Positions 32,863 to 42,700 of a stretch of 64,000 nt of DNA are shown piece by piece. The notes below the pieces were generated by a model. It was given only the letters and a program-made list of their open reading frames with translations, had not been told where the DNA came from and did no database searches. The stretch comes from Bradyrhizobium sp. RD5-C2 (GTDB taxonomy: Bacteria; Pseudomonadota; Alphaproteobacteria; Rhizobiales; Xanthobacteraceae), in assembly GCF_019972155.1 (NCBI RefSeq), contig NZ_BOVL01000026.1:198634-262633 (forward strand), given 5' to 3'. Each line of letters begins with the position of its first letter. Positions within the stretch are counted from its first letter, which is position 1. The translations under genes and the position numbers were made by a program.

Positions 32863-33740
32863 TGCCATTCGCCTGCGGCAGCCGCGATTGCGGCGTCAAA
32901 CATCGGCACGACGTTTGGTGTCAGAATGACGGTGTCGAGCAGATCGGCGATTCTGGCGCCACCTTCCGAATCCTTCGGATAGTGCACGCCGGCAATCTCG
33001 CGGTTTCGGGCGATCGAATCCGCCAGGATGGACAGGTCGGATTTCCAGACGGTCTGGTCAGCCGCGGACATCGCCGTCGCGGCGAACACCCTGAGCATGC
33101 AGTTCTTCATGAAATGCGCCTGGGTGGAATGCCCGCTCGGCCAGGACGAGTGACCGGGGACCTGGATCGGCGGCAGCAATGCGGGGCAAATCTGTGACGG
33201 TCGAGGCAAATCGTACTTGTCCTTGAAATACAATGCCGCAAAGGACCCGATCAAACTCGCGATATTCAACAGGCGCCAGGTTTGCGTATGCGAGCCGGGC
33301 CTCGCGGTCAGCACAGCCAGAAAATCCGTGAAGAATTCAGCGTCCTGCGAGAGGATCAAGCCCATCGCATCCGGCCGTTCATCCCGCGCGGCGAGCACGA
33401 GGTTGTCGATCTGGGCGGCATAGCCGGTGACCAAATCGGTCCGAATCTGTGTGAGTGTGGCGTCAGCATCGATGGTCGTTGCCCAGCCTGGGGCATTGGC
33501 GATGAACTGATGCAGGACACGCCACGCATACCAGTTTGCCGACCATTGTCGGCTGCCGAAATGCGCCGGCGGCGTCCGCCGCAGGCTGCCAAGCTCGTTT
33601 GTGCCGGAGGGATCGAGCCGTGTCACGAACGGCAAGTCGACGCGGTCTGAGATAAACCAACCGCCCCCTCCGACGTTGCCGGTGTTTCCCGTATTGCCGG
33701 TGTTTCCGGTATTGCCCGTGTTACCTGTGTTGCCTGTCAT
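32859..33740 (-). CDS. vanadium haloperoxidase / PAP2-like protein with N-terminal TGN repeat
   Basis: A 293-residue protein. Residues 2-22 are seven copies of Thr-Gly-Asn, followed by a GGGG linker. The C-terminal half holds the three phosphate/vanadate-binding motifs of the PAP2/haloperoxidase superfamily: KDKYDLPRPSQ, SSWPSGHSTQAHF and ARNREIAGVHYPKDSEGG. The spacing and the helical region before them favour a vanadium-dependent haloperoxidase-like enzyme over a lipid phosphatase, and no membrane helices are present. No signal peptide is seen. It starts 43 bases after the cyclase gene and overlaps the eqolisin gene, so the three are probably one transcript. Confidence 0.8.
   Translation of the reverse strand: MTGNTGNTGNTGNTGNTGNTGNVGGGGWFISDRVDLPFVTRLDPSGTNELGSLRRTPPAHFGSRQWSANWYAWRVLHQFIANAPGWATTIDADATLTQIRTDLVTGYAAQIDNLVLAARDERPDAMGLILSQDAEFFTDFLAVLTARPGSHTQTWRLLNIASLIGSFAALYFKDKYDLPRPSQICPALLPPIQVPGHSSWPSGHSTQAHFMKNCMLRVFAATAMSAADQTVWKSDLSILADSIARNREIAGVHYPKDSEGGARIADLLDTVILTPNVVPMFDAAIAAAAGEWQ
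33675..33737 (-). repeat. seven 9-bp units encoding Thr-Gly-Asn
   Basis: Seven in-frame units of the pattern ACx GGx AAy. The third bases differ from unit to unit (ACA GGC AAC, ACA GGT AAC, ACG GGC AAT, ACC GGA AAC and so on), so the peptide repeat is kept while the DNA has diverged. Confidence 0.9.
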
Positions 33741-33783
33741 TGACGTCGCTCCCTTGTTCGGCAGTTGTCGTCAGCAGTATCAG

Positions 33784-35556
33784 TCAATCAGGAAGCCCCG
33801 CCGATCGCAGGTGGCCGAGCCAGCTTTCCAATGCCTCGCCGCGAAACGGGCAGCGTGGCGCGTAGGACGAAATACGGAATCCGGGTTGAATTTCCAGGTA
33901 GCGGCGCGCCGCCTCCGCTGCTTCTTCACGACGGCTCAAGGCACCGAGCGTGACGATGAGCAGGCGATGATTGAAGCGAATAAGTCCGTTGCGGTTCAGC
34001 GCGCCACGTACCCACTCCAATGCCTGCTCATAGTCGCCATTCACGTAGTGAGCCTGGGCGAACAATCCCTCGTGCCAGAACGAGCGCGCGTCGAGCGGCG
34101 AGAGCCGGACGCCCTGTTCACCTTGGCGCAGGGCGGCAGGGCCATCACCAAGAAAGCCGGATGTTGCGCTCGCCATGGTCCAGGCCATGGCTGAACTCGG
34201 GCCGGCGGCAACAGCGCGGTCGAGGGCAATCCTTGCGCTTTGGAAGTCATGCAGCAGAAATGACTGGACGTGACCATACACCGCCAACGCGAATGCATCG
34301 TCACCGCCTCGATCGATAGCCTCCCTGGCATATCTGGCGCCGGCGATGACATCACCCTCGGGATCCGGCGATCCGATTTCCCCGATCCGGAACACATACC
34401 ACAGCGCGACGTAGGAATAGGCCAGCGCAAAATTAGGGTCGTATGAAATGGCTTGCTCAAGCAGGCCCCGCGCCTTGGAGAAGGAATCGTAGTCCATCCG
34501 GAACAACAGATCGAGCGCCTGCAGTACGAGATCGTAGGCGGTCAGGTTCTGCGGATGTTTGCGCATCGATCGCATAAGCTCACGCTCGCGAACCTGCGGC
34601 GCGATCTGTCTGACGACATTGACGGCAATCCGATCCTGAAGCGCAAAGAGTTCGCGAAGGTCGCCTTCGTGCAAATCCGAACGAATGACTTCGCCCGACT
34701 CGGCGTCGCTGAGCTCGGTCACGATACGGACCGAGGTCATCGTCCTCTGAATCCCGCCATAGAGGACATAGCGAACCCCGAGCCGACGCCCGATCTCGCG
34801 CACGTCTATGTTTCGGCCGCTGAAGCCAAGGCTGGACCCGCGTGATACGACGAAAAGCTCCTTGAGCCCGGCAAGGCCGCGAATGATGTCGTCAACGACA
34901 CCATCGGCGAAATACCCCTCTTCCGGAGTGGCCAGGTTCATTCGGAACGGCAGAACGGCTATCGAGGGACGAGGTTCCGAGCCCACCGGGGCTTCGCCGA
35001 CAAGCTTCGCGGGCTGCATGGGTCGGTGGAGCGCATACACGCGGACTGGCCGACCCATGTTGCGAAGATGCAGATCGCCAAGATCAATCACGCTGACGTC
35101 GAGGTCCTGGCCGATCTGCTCCGCGACGGCTCCAGAAACCACCACGCCGCCCGCTTGCGCATAGTTCTGAAGGCGCGCCGCGATGTTCACGCCCTCGCCA
35201 TAGACGTCATCTTCTTCAACGATGATGTCAGCGGCATTCAGCCCTATGCGAAAGCTGATGCGCTCGTCGGCGGGCATCCCGGCTGTATTCACGGCCAGAG
35301 CTTCTTGCAGCGAAAGTGCGCACCGCGTCGCGTCGCGCGCGGTATCGAAGGTTGCAAGGAAGCCGTCGCCGGTATTCTTGATGATCCTGCCGTTTTGCGC
35401 CGAGACGCCCGGGTCGAGGACTTCCGAGCGCAAACGCATCAGCCGGGTATGGGTGTTTTCCTCGTGCGCCTCCATCAGGCGCGTATAGCCGACCACGTCT
35501 GCCGCGAGGATTGCCGCAAGGCGTCGGCGAACTTCCGGGACCGATGGGGTCATCAT
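33784..35556 (-). CDS. class III adenylate cyclase with TolB-like and TPR regions (soluble)
   Basis: A 590-residue cytoplasmic protein. The N-terminal cyclase domain (about 8-185) has RRLAAILAADVVGYTRLMEAHE with the first metal Asp, KNTGDGFLATF with the second, and GEGVNIAARLQ. The adenine-selecting Lys is in RIIKNTGDG. A TolB-N-like domain follows (~205-330: RPSIAVLPFRMN, GYFADGVVDDIIRGLAG, RYVLYGGIQRTMTSVRIVTEL), then TPR-like helices (~350-570). This layout is common in rhizobia, which encode many such cyclases of unknown input. It heads a minus-strand set with the haloperoxidase-like and eqolisin-like genes. Confidence 0.87.
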   Translation of the reverse strand: MMTPSVPEVRRRLAAILAADVVGYTRLMEAHEENTHTRLMRLRSEVLDPGVSAQNGRIIKNTGDGFLATFDTARDATRCALSLQEALAVNTAGMPADERISFRIGLNAADIIVEEDDVYGEGVNIAARLQNYAQAGGVVVSGAVAEQIGQDLDVSVIDLGDLHLRNMGRPVRVYALHRPMQPAKLVGEAPVGSEPRPSIAVLPFRMNLATPEEGYFADGVVDDIIRGLAGLKELFVVSRGSSLGFSGRNIDVREIGRRLGVRYVLYGGIQRTMTSVRIVTELSDAESGEVIRSDLHEGDLRELFALQDRIAVNVVRQIAPQVRERELMRSMRKHPQNLTAYDLVLQALDLLFRMDYDSFSKARGLLEQAISYDPNFALAYSYVALWYVFRIGEIGSPDPEGDVIAGARYAREAIDRGGDDAFALAVYGHVQSFLLHDFQSARIALDRAVAAGPSSAMAWTMASATSGFLGDGPAALRQGEQGVRLSPLDARSFWHEGLFAQAHYVNGDYEQALEWVRGALNRNGLIRFNHRLLIVTLGALSRREEAAEAARRYLEIQPGFRISSYAPRCPFRGEALESWLGHLRSAGLPD

Positions 35557-35812
35557 ATGATTGATATTTCTGCAAAATTTACTGATAGGCGACTAAAATC
35601 TGGCACAAAAAAACAGAACACCAACGCGAAAAGGATATCTTCATCAAGATCATAAAGGAAGGCTCCATCCGGATGGGTGTGCCAGCCAAGTGCGCTGGTA
35701 CAGTGTGATGTTTGCAACCTTTGAGGGGGGCGTCCGTGGGCGCGCAATCGCGATCCGCCCAACGGGTGGATACGGTGCGGACCAGGCAGGCATTGGCGCC
35801 TTGAACACGCAA
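35557..35812. other. upstream region of the soluble cyclase gene, no gene seen
   Basis: Part of the 698-base gap 35557-36254. It is AT-richer than the surroundings (35557-35670), which fits a promoter region for the cyclase operon. Open frames here have no start context or family match. Confidence 0.5.
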
Positions 35813-35998
35813 ATGCGTTCCTTGGCTTCATGGCTGGATCATCGCCGCGGCGAAACTCGTCTCCGTTGATCTGCGTCAATGCGGGAGCGGTGTTCTCCTT
35901 TCTTCCCGCCGATCACGGGCGAGATTGGCCGGGAGCGCGGCGTTACCGCTGGAGCGATCGCCATCGTCGTATCCGGGGCTGCCAGTCGTCCGATTGAG
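35813..35998 (+). pseudogene. decayed 5' fragment duplicated from the MFS gene
   Basis: From ATGCGT at 35813 the DNA aligns with the first ~190 bases of the intact MFS gene at 36255: GGCTGGATCATCG.CGCGG, GCGTCAA.GC.CGG, CCGCCGATCA and a 17-base identity GAGCGCGGCGTTACCGC (35932-35948 region versus 36381-36397). Small deletions of one and two bases break the frame, and an in-frame TGA follows. Similarity fades after about 35998. This is direct sequence comparison within the window. Confidence 0.75.
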
Positions 35999-36140
35999 CG
36001 TACTCGGAAGTCCCGCAGGCAACAGAAGGTCAACTGATATGGCCGAGGCGTTCGACATCGCGCGCAAGTCTGCAGCGCTGGGCCTGATTGTCTATGAATT
36101 GCTTCACAAAATTTGGACCGTTGATTGAGCGAATTGACGC

Positions 36141-36161
36141 GGGCGGGTGGAATACCCGCCC
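36141..36161 (+). other. hairpin in the leader region of the MFS gene
   Basis: GGGCGGGT-GGAAT-ACCCGCCC, an 8-bp perfect stem about 95 bases before the MFS start. It has no T run after it. It could be a 5'-UTR structure or a relic terminator of the decayed copy. Nothing else is recognised in 35999-36254. Confidence 0.45.
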
Positions 36162-36254
36162 TTGAAGCCACCTTGCCGGTCGATGGGACTTGACCGTCAG
36201 CGAGCACGGGCTGAAACAGGTATTCGTCCTCCAACCCTGGCAACGAAGACCTCC

Positions 36255-37547
36255 ATGCGTCTCCCCTTCTTCTACGGCTGGATCATCGTCGCGGTGACCT
36301 TCGTCACCATGGCGATCGGCGTCAACGCACGGACGGCCTTCTCGCTGTTCTATCCGCCGATCATCTCCGAATTCGGCTGGGAGCGCGGCGTTACCGCGGG
36401 CGCATTCTCGTTCGGGTTTGTCGCTTCCGCGATCGCGAGCCCGCTGATCGGCAGGCTGATGGACCGCCGCGGTCCGCGCGCGGTGATGGAGCTTGGTGTG
36501 CTCTTGATGGGCTCCGGCCTGCTGCTGGCGCCGCTGACCACGCAGCCCTGGCATCTCTATCTCACCATCGGCGTGCTGGTTGGTTCCGGCAGTGTCTGCC
36601 TCGGCTATTCCGGCCAGTCGCTGTTCGTGCCGAACTGGTTCACCCGCCGCCGCGGCCTCGCAATCGGGCTCGCCTTCGCCGGCGTCGGCATCGGCTCGGT
36701 GACATTGCTGCCGTGGGTGCAGCACATGATCGAGCAGACCGGCTGGCGCACCGCCTGCACCGCGATGGGGATCCTGGTGCTGGTCGTGCTCGCGCCGATC
36801 AACCTGTTGCTGCACAAGAAGCCGGAAGACATCGGCCTGCAGCCGGACGGCGATGCCGCACCGACGGCGACGTCGGCCAGGCCGGCATCGAACATCGTCG
36901 ATCCGGTGTGGGCCGGCACCGACTGGACGCTGTCGCGCGCGCTGCGCACCGCGCGGTTCTGGTGGATTGCGACCGGCTATTTCTGCGGTCTGTACATCTG
37001 GTACGCCGTGCAGGTGCACCAGACCAAGTTCCTGCTCGACATCGGCTTCAGCTCCAATGTCGGCGTCTGGGCGCTGGGCGTCGTCAGCCTGCTCGGCATT
37101 CCCGGCCAGATCTGGCTCGGGCATCTCTCCGATCGCATCGGACGCGAATGGGTGTGGGCGATCTCCTGCTTCGGCTTCGTGATCTGCTTTGCTGCGCTCG
37201 CCGCCTTGAAATACTGGCCGAGCATGACGCTGATCTATCTCATGGTCTTCACCCAGGGCGCGCTCGGCTACGGCCTGACATCCGTGATGGGACCGGTGGT
37301 GCTGGAGATCTTCCAAGGCAAGCAATACGGCAGCATTTTCGGCACCGTGATGCTGGCCGCGCTCGCCGGTGGAGCCGCCGGCCCCTGGATCACTGGACAA
37401 CTCTACGATCTCTCGGGCAGCTATACGAGCGCGTTCCTGCTCGGCATTGCCGTCAGCCTGCTGTCGGCATTCGCGATCTGGCAGGCTTCGCCGCGCAAGG
37501 TCCGCGCCGTCGCCGGCCAGATGCACAAGGTCGCCAGCGCGGCCTGA
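36255..37547 (+). CDS. MFS transporter (oxalate/formate-antiporter-like group)
   Basis: A 430-residue inner-membrane protein with twelve predicted helices in two halves split by a loop around residues 190-220. Helix 1 is FFYGWIIVAVTFVTMAIGVN; the loop 2-3 MFS motif is GRLMDRRGPRAVMELG (about 75-90), and the second half repeats it as GHLSDRIGREWVWA. It resembles OFA-type and monocarboxylate-like MFS members in bacteria; the solute is unknown. The start at 36255 is chosen because the decayed duplicate aligns from the same ATG; a longer in-frame version starting at 36147 would add 36 unlikely residues. Convergent with tetR, four bases between stops. Confidence 0.9.
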   Translation: MRLPFFYGWIIVAVTFVTMAIGVNARTAFSLFYPPIISEFGWERGVTAGAFSFGFVASAIASPLIGRLMDRRGPRAVMELGVLLMGSGLLLAPLTTQPWHLYLTIGVLVGSGSVCLGYSGQSLFVPNWFTRRRGLAIGLAFAGVGIGSVTLLPWVQHMIEQTGWRTACTAMGILVLVVLAPINLLLHKKPEDIGLQPDGDAAPTATSARPASNIVDPVWAGTDWTLSRALRTARFWWIATGYFCGLYIWYAVQVHQTKFLLDIGFSSNVGVWALGVVSLLGIPGQIWLGHLSDRIGREWVWAISCFGFVICFAALAALKYWPSMTLIYLMVFTQGALGYGLTSVMGPVVLEIFQGKQYGSIFGTVMLAALAGGAAGPWITGQLYDLSGSYTSAFLLGIAVSLLSAFAIWQASPRKVRAVAGQMHKVASAA

Positions 37548-37551
37548 CGCA

Positions 37552-38163
37552 TCAGGCGGATGAAACGCCGATCGCCCGCTGCAGGTCGGTGATCGCGCGC
37601 AGGCAACTGTCGGCCGGTGTGGTTTCCGGATCGATCAGGCGGTGCAGGCGGAAACCATCTTCCAGCGCCAGCACGATCGCGCCGGTCCAGTCCGGATTGA
37701 GTCTCGCGTTCCTGCCGCTATTCTTCTGCGCGGTCTCGACGATGTCGGCAATCAGCTTGCGCCGCGCGCGCAGGCGCTTGGCGAGCTCGGGCCGGCGCTT
37801 CTCGGCGCGCGCCACGAACAGGATCATCTCCATATGCAGGAGAGGCGAGCGGCCGAGCGGATCCTGCCGGCTGCGGTCCACGGTGCGGAGCGCCTCCAGG
37901 AAGTCGGCGAGGTCCTTGTGCTTGGCGAGCAAATCGAGATTGCGCCGGATCGATTGCTCGACGTGATCCTCGAGCATCGCAAAGATCAGCTCGTCCTTGC
38001 TCTTGAAGTTCGAATAGAAGGCGCCGCGGGTGAAACCCGCCGCGGCCGCGATCGTCTCGATGCTGGCGCCGCCGATTCCCTGTTCCTCGAACACCTGCGC
38101 CGCCGCCTCGAACAGCTTCTCGCAGGTGTCGTCGCGTGTCGGTCTGGTTCGAACCCTTGACAT
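37552..38163 (-). CDS. TetR/AcrR-family regulator
   Basis: A 203-residue regulator. The N-terminal helix-turn-helix (about 10-57: EKLFEAAAQVFEEQGIGG, SIETIAAAAGFTRGAFYSNF, KSKDEL) is typical of TetR proteins; the C-terminal ligand domain is divergent, as usual. It faces the cytochrome P450 gene across a 171-base gap that contains a perfect 30-bp palindrome 22 bases from its own start, so it most likely represses itself and the P450. The convergent MFS gene on its other side might belong to the same response. The inducer is unknown. Confidence 0.9.
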   Translation of the reverse strand: MSRVRTRPTRDDTCEKLFEAAAQVFEEQGIGGASIETIAAAAGFTRGAFYSNFKSKDELIFAMLEDHVEQSIRRNLDLLAKHKDLADFLEALRTVDRSRQDPLGRSPLLHMEMILFVARAEKRRPELAKRLRARRKLIADIVETAQKNSGRNARLNPDWTGAIVLALEDGFRLHRLIDPETTPADSCLRAITDLQRAIGVSSA

Positions 38164-38184
38164 CGGCGCATTTTAGGGCAGAAT

Positions 38185-38214
38185 GCAACTCGATACAAGA
38201 GTGTATCGAGTTGC
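38185..38214. promoter_or_regulatory. TetR operator (perfect 30-bp palindrome)
   Basis: GCAACTCGATACA, 4 bases (AGAG), then the exact reverse complement TGTATCGAGTTGC. It lies 22 bases upstream of the tetR start and 121 bases before the P450 start. The inner GATACAnnnnTGTATC recalls AcrR/TetR sites. Confidence 0.88.
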
Positions 38215-38334
38215 GCTTTATAGAACGAGAGTTGCTAAAACCAGAATGGCCGTACCCGTGTTGGTGCGGTCTTGAGGATGACACCAAGGCGCGCCAGAGT
38301 GCAGGCACCGGCGTAGCGCACGAACGAGGTCACC

Positions 38335-39567
38335 ATGAACGAGCAAGTTCAGCCGGCCAGCGGCGAGCCGCTTTTCAACCCCCTGGCGCCCGAATTCATT
38401 CGTAATCCCTATCCCTACTATGAGCGGCTACGCCGCCTCGATCCGATGCATGTCAACGCGCACGGCGCCTTCGTGGCCAGCCGTCACGCGGAGGCGAGCC
38501 TTGTGTTGCGCGACAAGCGGTTCGGCAAGGACTATGTCGAGCGCTCGATCCGCCGCTACGGCCCCAAGATCATGGACGAGCCGGTCATCCGCAGCATGAG
38601 CCACTGGATGCTGCAGCAGGACCCGCCCGACCACACCCGCCTGCGCGGCCTCGTCGTCAAGGCGTTCACCGCACGCCGGGTCGAGGACATGCGCCCGCGC
38701 ATCCAGCACGTCGTCGACGAAACGCTCGACCGCATCATTCCGCAGGGAAAGATGGACCTGATCGAGGATTTCGCGTTCCGCCTGCCGGTGACGATCATCT
38801 GCGACATGCTCGGCATCCCCGAGGAGCATCGCGATGCCTTCTACAATGGCTCGCGCGACGGCGGACGCCTGCTCGAGCCGGTGCCGCTGACGGCGGAGGA
38901 GATCAAGCAGGGCAACGCCGGCAACGCGATGGCCGCGATGTACTTCCACCAGCTGTTCGAGCTGCGCCGCAAGCAGCCCGGTGACGACCTCACCACGCAA
39001 CTGGTGCAGGCCGAGGAGGACGGCCAGAAGCTGACCAACGAGGAGCTCACCGCCAACATCATCCTGCTGTTCGGCGCCGGCCATGAGACGACCGTGAACC
39101 TGATCGGCAACGGCCTGCTCGCGCTGTTCCGCAACCCGGATCAGCTCGCGCTGCTGAAGGCCAATCCCGGCCTGATCACCAATGCGATCGAGGAGTTCCT
39201 GCGCTACGATTCCTCGGTGCAGCTGACCGGCCGCGTCGCGCTGGAAGACATCGAGGATCTCGGCGGCAAGCGCATCCCGAAGGGGGAGAGCGTGCTGTGT
39301 CTGCTGGGCTCGGCCAACCACGATGAGGCGGTCTATCCCGACCATCCCGAGAAGCTCGACATCCAGCGGCCGAACGTGAGGCCGCTGTCGTTCGGCGGCG
39401 GCATCCATTTCTGCCTCGGCGCCCAGCTGGCGCGGATCGAGGCCGAAGTCGCGATCTCGACGCTGCTGCGCCGGATCCCCGACCTGCGGCTCGATGACGC
39501 GGAAAATCCGGAGTGGCGGCCGACCTTCGTGCTGCGCGGGTTGAAGCGGCTGCCTGCGAGCTGGTGA
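38335..39567 (+). CDS. bacterial class I cytochrome P450
   Basis: A 410-residue soluble monooxygenase. Heme-ligand Cys360 in LSFGGGIHFCLGAQLAR; the oxygen-activating I-helix motif LLFGAGHETTVNL (about 240-252); the ExxR motif in EEFLRYDS (about 282); and QQDPPDHTRLRGLVVKAFT near residue 100, all standard for CYP107/CYP2xx-like bacterial enzymes. No ferredoxin or reductase gene is adjacent, so electrons must come from partners elsewhere. GAGG lies before the ATG. It is probably induced through the divergent TetR protein. The substrate is unknown. Confidence 0.93.
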   Translation: MNEQVQPASGEPLFNPLAPEFIRNPYPYYERLRRLDPMHVNAHGAFVASRHAEASLVLRDKRFGKDYVERSIRRYGPKIMDEPVIRSMSHWMLQQDPPDHTRLRGLVVKAFTARRVEDMRPRIQHVVDETLDRIIPQGKMDLIEDFAFRLPVTIICDMLGIPEEHRDAFYNGSRDGGRLLEPVPLTAEEIKQGNAGNAMAAMYFHQLFELRRKQPGDDLTTQLVQAEEDGQKLTNEELTANIILLFGAGHETTVNLIGNGLLALFRNPDQLALLKANPGLITNAIEEFLRYDSSVQLTGRVALEDIEDLGGKRIPKGESVLCLLGSANHDEAVYPDHPEKLDIQRPNVRPLSFGGGIHFCLGAQLARIEAEVAISTLLRRIPDLRLDDAENPEWRPTFVLRGLKRLPASW

Positions 39568-39796
39568 CATCGGGGATGTGGCGACATCCGGGATGCGCGG
39601 CAGGGCAGTAATCCTGCCGCGGAAGGCCGGTGTGCACGCACGCTTGAGCGGAAAACCGTCATCCGCCTGACGTCGCAGCGGTAAAGCCGCTGTGACTTCG
39701 CCATACTTGTCTCTATATTTGGGTTGCTCCGGCCAAGGGTTGGCAAAGGGTTCAGCATAAGGAGGCTGCCGCGGAGCGGGCTCAAAGGGAGACACC

Positions 39797-42700
39797 GTGC
39801 AGACGACACTGCTCGGCCTGGCAATCGCCTTCATTCTTGCGCTGGTGGCCGCGCTGGTCGGTCCGTATTTCGTTGACTGGAACCAGTTCAGGCCGCAGTT
39901 CGAGACGGAGGCGTCCAAGATCATGGGCATGCCGGTTCGTGTCGCCGGCAATCTCGACGCGCGTCTGCTGCCTGCGCCCTCGCTGCGGTTGAAAAACGTC
40001 ACCGTCGGCGGCGCCAACGACCGCGGCAAGGTCCGGGCCGCCAATCTCGACGTCGAGCTCAGCTTGAGCTCGCTGATGCGCGGCGAATGGCGCGCGAACG
40101 AACTCACCGTCAATGGCATGTCGCTCGATCTCGGGCTCGATCCGAATGGGCGGATCGACTGGTCGCCGTCGAGCGGGAGCTTCAACCTGGCTTCGCTGGC
40201 GATCGACCGTCTCAATCTGACCGGCCGCATCACACTGCATGACGCCGCAAGCCGCAGCACGCTCGAGCTGAACGACATTGCCTTCAGCGGCGATGTTCGT
40301 TCGCTTGCCGGCGCGATCCGCGGCGACGGCAATTTCATGTTCGACGGCAACCGCTACCCGTTTCGGATCTCGTCCGGGCAAAGCGCCGACGGCAGCGGCA
40401 CCCGCCTGCACTTCAACATCGATCCCGGGCAGCGGCCAGTGTCGGCCGATCTCGACGGCATCCTGACCTTCGAGGCCCGCGCGCCGCGGTTCGAGGGGAG
40501 CGTGACGCTGGCGGGCACACCTGGCCAGCGCGGCGGCAGCGATATGCCGCCCTGGCGTATCGCGGCCAGGATCAAATCGGATTATTCGGCGGCGCGTCTC
40601 GACCAGGTCGAGGTGAGCTATGGCGGCGAAGACCGCGCGCTGAAGCTCGCAGGAAATGGCGATCTCCGGTTCGGCGCGTCGCCGCTGCTGCGCGCATCGC
40701 TTTCAGCACGACAGCTCGATGGCGACAAGTTCGCCGCCAAAGATAGCGCCAAGGACGGCAGCAACGGCAATGTCGAGCCGGTGCGCGTGCTCCCGGCGAT
40801 GCGCGCGGTGTTGTCGGGTCTCCCGCAAAGCCCGATCCCTGCGCAGGTCGAGCTCACCTCCGAGCAGATCATGCTCGGCGGCCGCCCGTTGCAGGACATC
40901 TCGGCAGAGCTGCAATCGGATGCGAAATCATGGACCGTGCGCCGGCTGGAGTTTCGCGCGCCGGGATCGACGCGGGTCTCGATGAGCGGCGCCAGCGCGC
41001 AGACCGGCGTCGCCAACAGCTTCAAGACCGCGCTCAATATCGAATCGTCCGACCCCGATACGCTGATGAGCTGGCTGCAGGGGCGGAGCGACATCGCCTA
41101 TCGCAGCCAGAAGCCGCTGCGGTTGCGCGGCGACGTCACGGTGTCGCCATCAGGCTTTTCGATCGACGCGATGAAGGCGGAAATCGAGAGCGGCGCGATC
41201 GAAGGCCGCGTCGCGGTCGCGCATCGCGAGGGAGCGAGCGGCTCCAAGGTCGAGGCGCAGTTGAAGGCGGAGCGGCTCGATCTCGATGCGACCGCAGCCT
41301 TCATCCGCTCGCTGGCCGGCCCGCAAGCCGAATGGCCGGACGAGGCGCAACTGTCGCTCGATATCGGTCGCGCGATCTCTTCGGGGCAGGAATTGCGGCC
41401 GCTGCTCGCGAAGATCGCCTACAGCCCGAAGAGCATCGTGCTCGAGCGCGTGAGGATCGGTCAGCCCGACAATGTCACGCTTGACGGCAGTGGCAATTTC
41501 GATCGCGCCAATGCGACCGGCAAGCTCGCGGTCGATGCGACCGCCGCGTCGCTCGGCCGGCTGACCGCTGTGGTGCAGCCGTTCGCGCCGGCGCTTGCCA
41601 CGCGGCTCGGTGTGCTGCGCGCGGACGCCGGTCCGGTCCGTGCCAGGCTTGCGCTCGACCTCGGCAAAGGCAAGACCGCCGATCGGGTCAGCGCGCGCGC
41701 GACGATCGATCTCGACACGCCGCAGCTCAAGGGCAATACGGTGATCTCGGCGACGCCGCCGGCAACTGCGATCCGTGCGCTGGATTTCGACGCACTTCGC
41801 AGCAGCGACGTGACGGCCGAGGCGAAATTCTCCGCCGGCGAGGGCAATGCACTGCTCGCGCTGCTTGGGCTTGACCGTGCGGTTGCAGCCGGTGCGGGCA
41901 CGACGCAGTTCGAGGGCAACGTGAGCGGCGCGTGGCAGGCGCCGTTGCGGCTCAAGGCACGGCTCTGGGGCGCCGGGCTCGACGCGGATGCGGAAGGGAC
42001 CGCGGAGCCGTGGTCCAAGAACGGGGCCGGGGAGAGCAAATCGAACATCAGCCTCCGCGTCCGCAGCGCCGACCTCAGTCCGCTGCTCGGTCTGAAATCA
42101 TCCGATCCGGCGGCAAACATCCGCCTGTCGTCGCGGGTCACGCTTGCGGGTGACAGGCTGACCTTCGACGATCTCGACAGCATCGTCGCCGGTTCGCGGC
42201 TGCGCGGCCGGCTGGCGCTGACGCTCGCCGACCAGAAGAGCATCGAGGGCGAAGTCGGCCTCGATCAGATCACGCTGGCGCCGATTTTCACGGCGGCGAT
42301 CGGCGCGGCCGGTCACGATGCGACGGAGCCGCTCGGCCAGGGACTGACGAGCGCCTGGCGCGGCAAGGTCACGTTCGAAGCGCTGCACGGCCTGCTGCCC
42401 GGCGGGGCCGAGCTGCAGCCGGTCAGCGGCACCATCAGGTCGGACGGGCAGTCGCTGACCTTCGACGGCGTCAAGGGCAAGATCGGCGGCGGCGAGGCGA
42501 CCGCCTCCATCGATGCGCGGCAGGGCGTCAACGGACTTGCCTTGAATGCAAATGTGCAGCTCTCGGGTGTCGACGGCTCGGCCTTGCGGTACCGCAGCCT
42601 CGCGATGCCCAAGGGACGCACTTCGATGCAGATGACGTTGTTGACGCAGGGGCGCAGCGCCTCGGCGCTGATCGGTGCGCTGTCCGGCAGCGGCGCCGTG

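Noticed and set aside
36039..36128. 29-codon frame starting MAEAFDIARKSAALGLIVYE with AGAAGG upstream
   Set aside because: No family recognised and it lies just after the decayed MFS fragment; the chance of a random frame is high.
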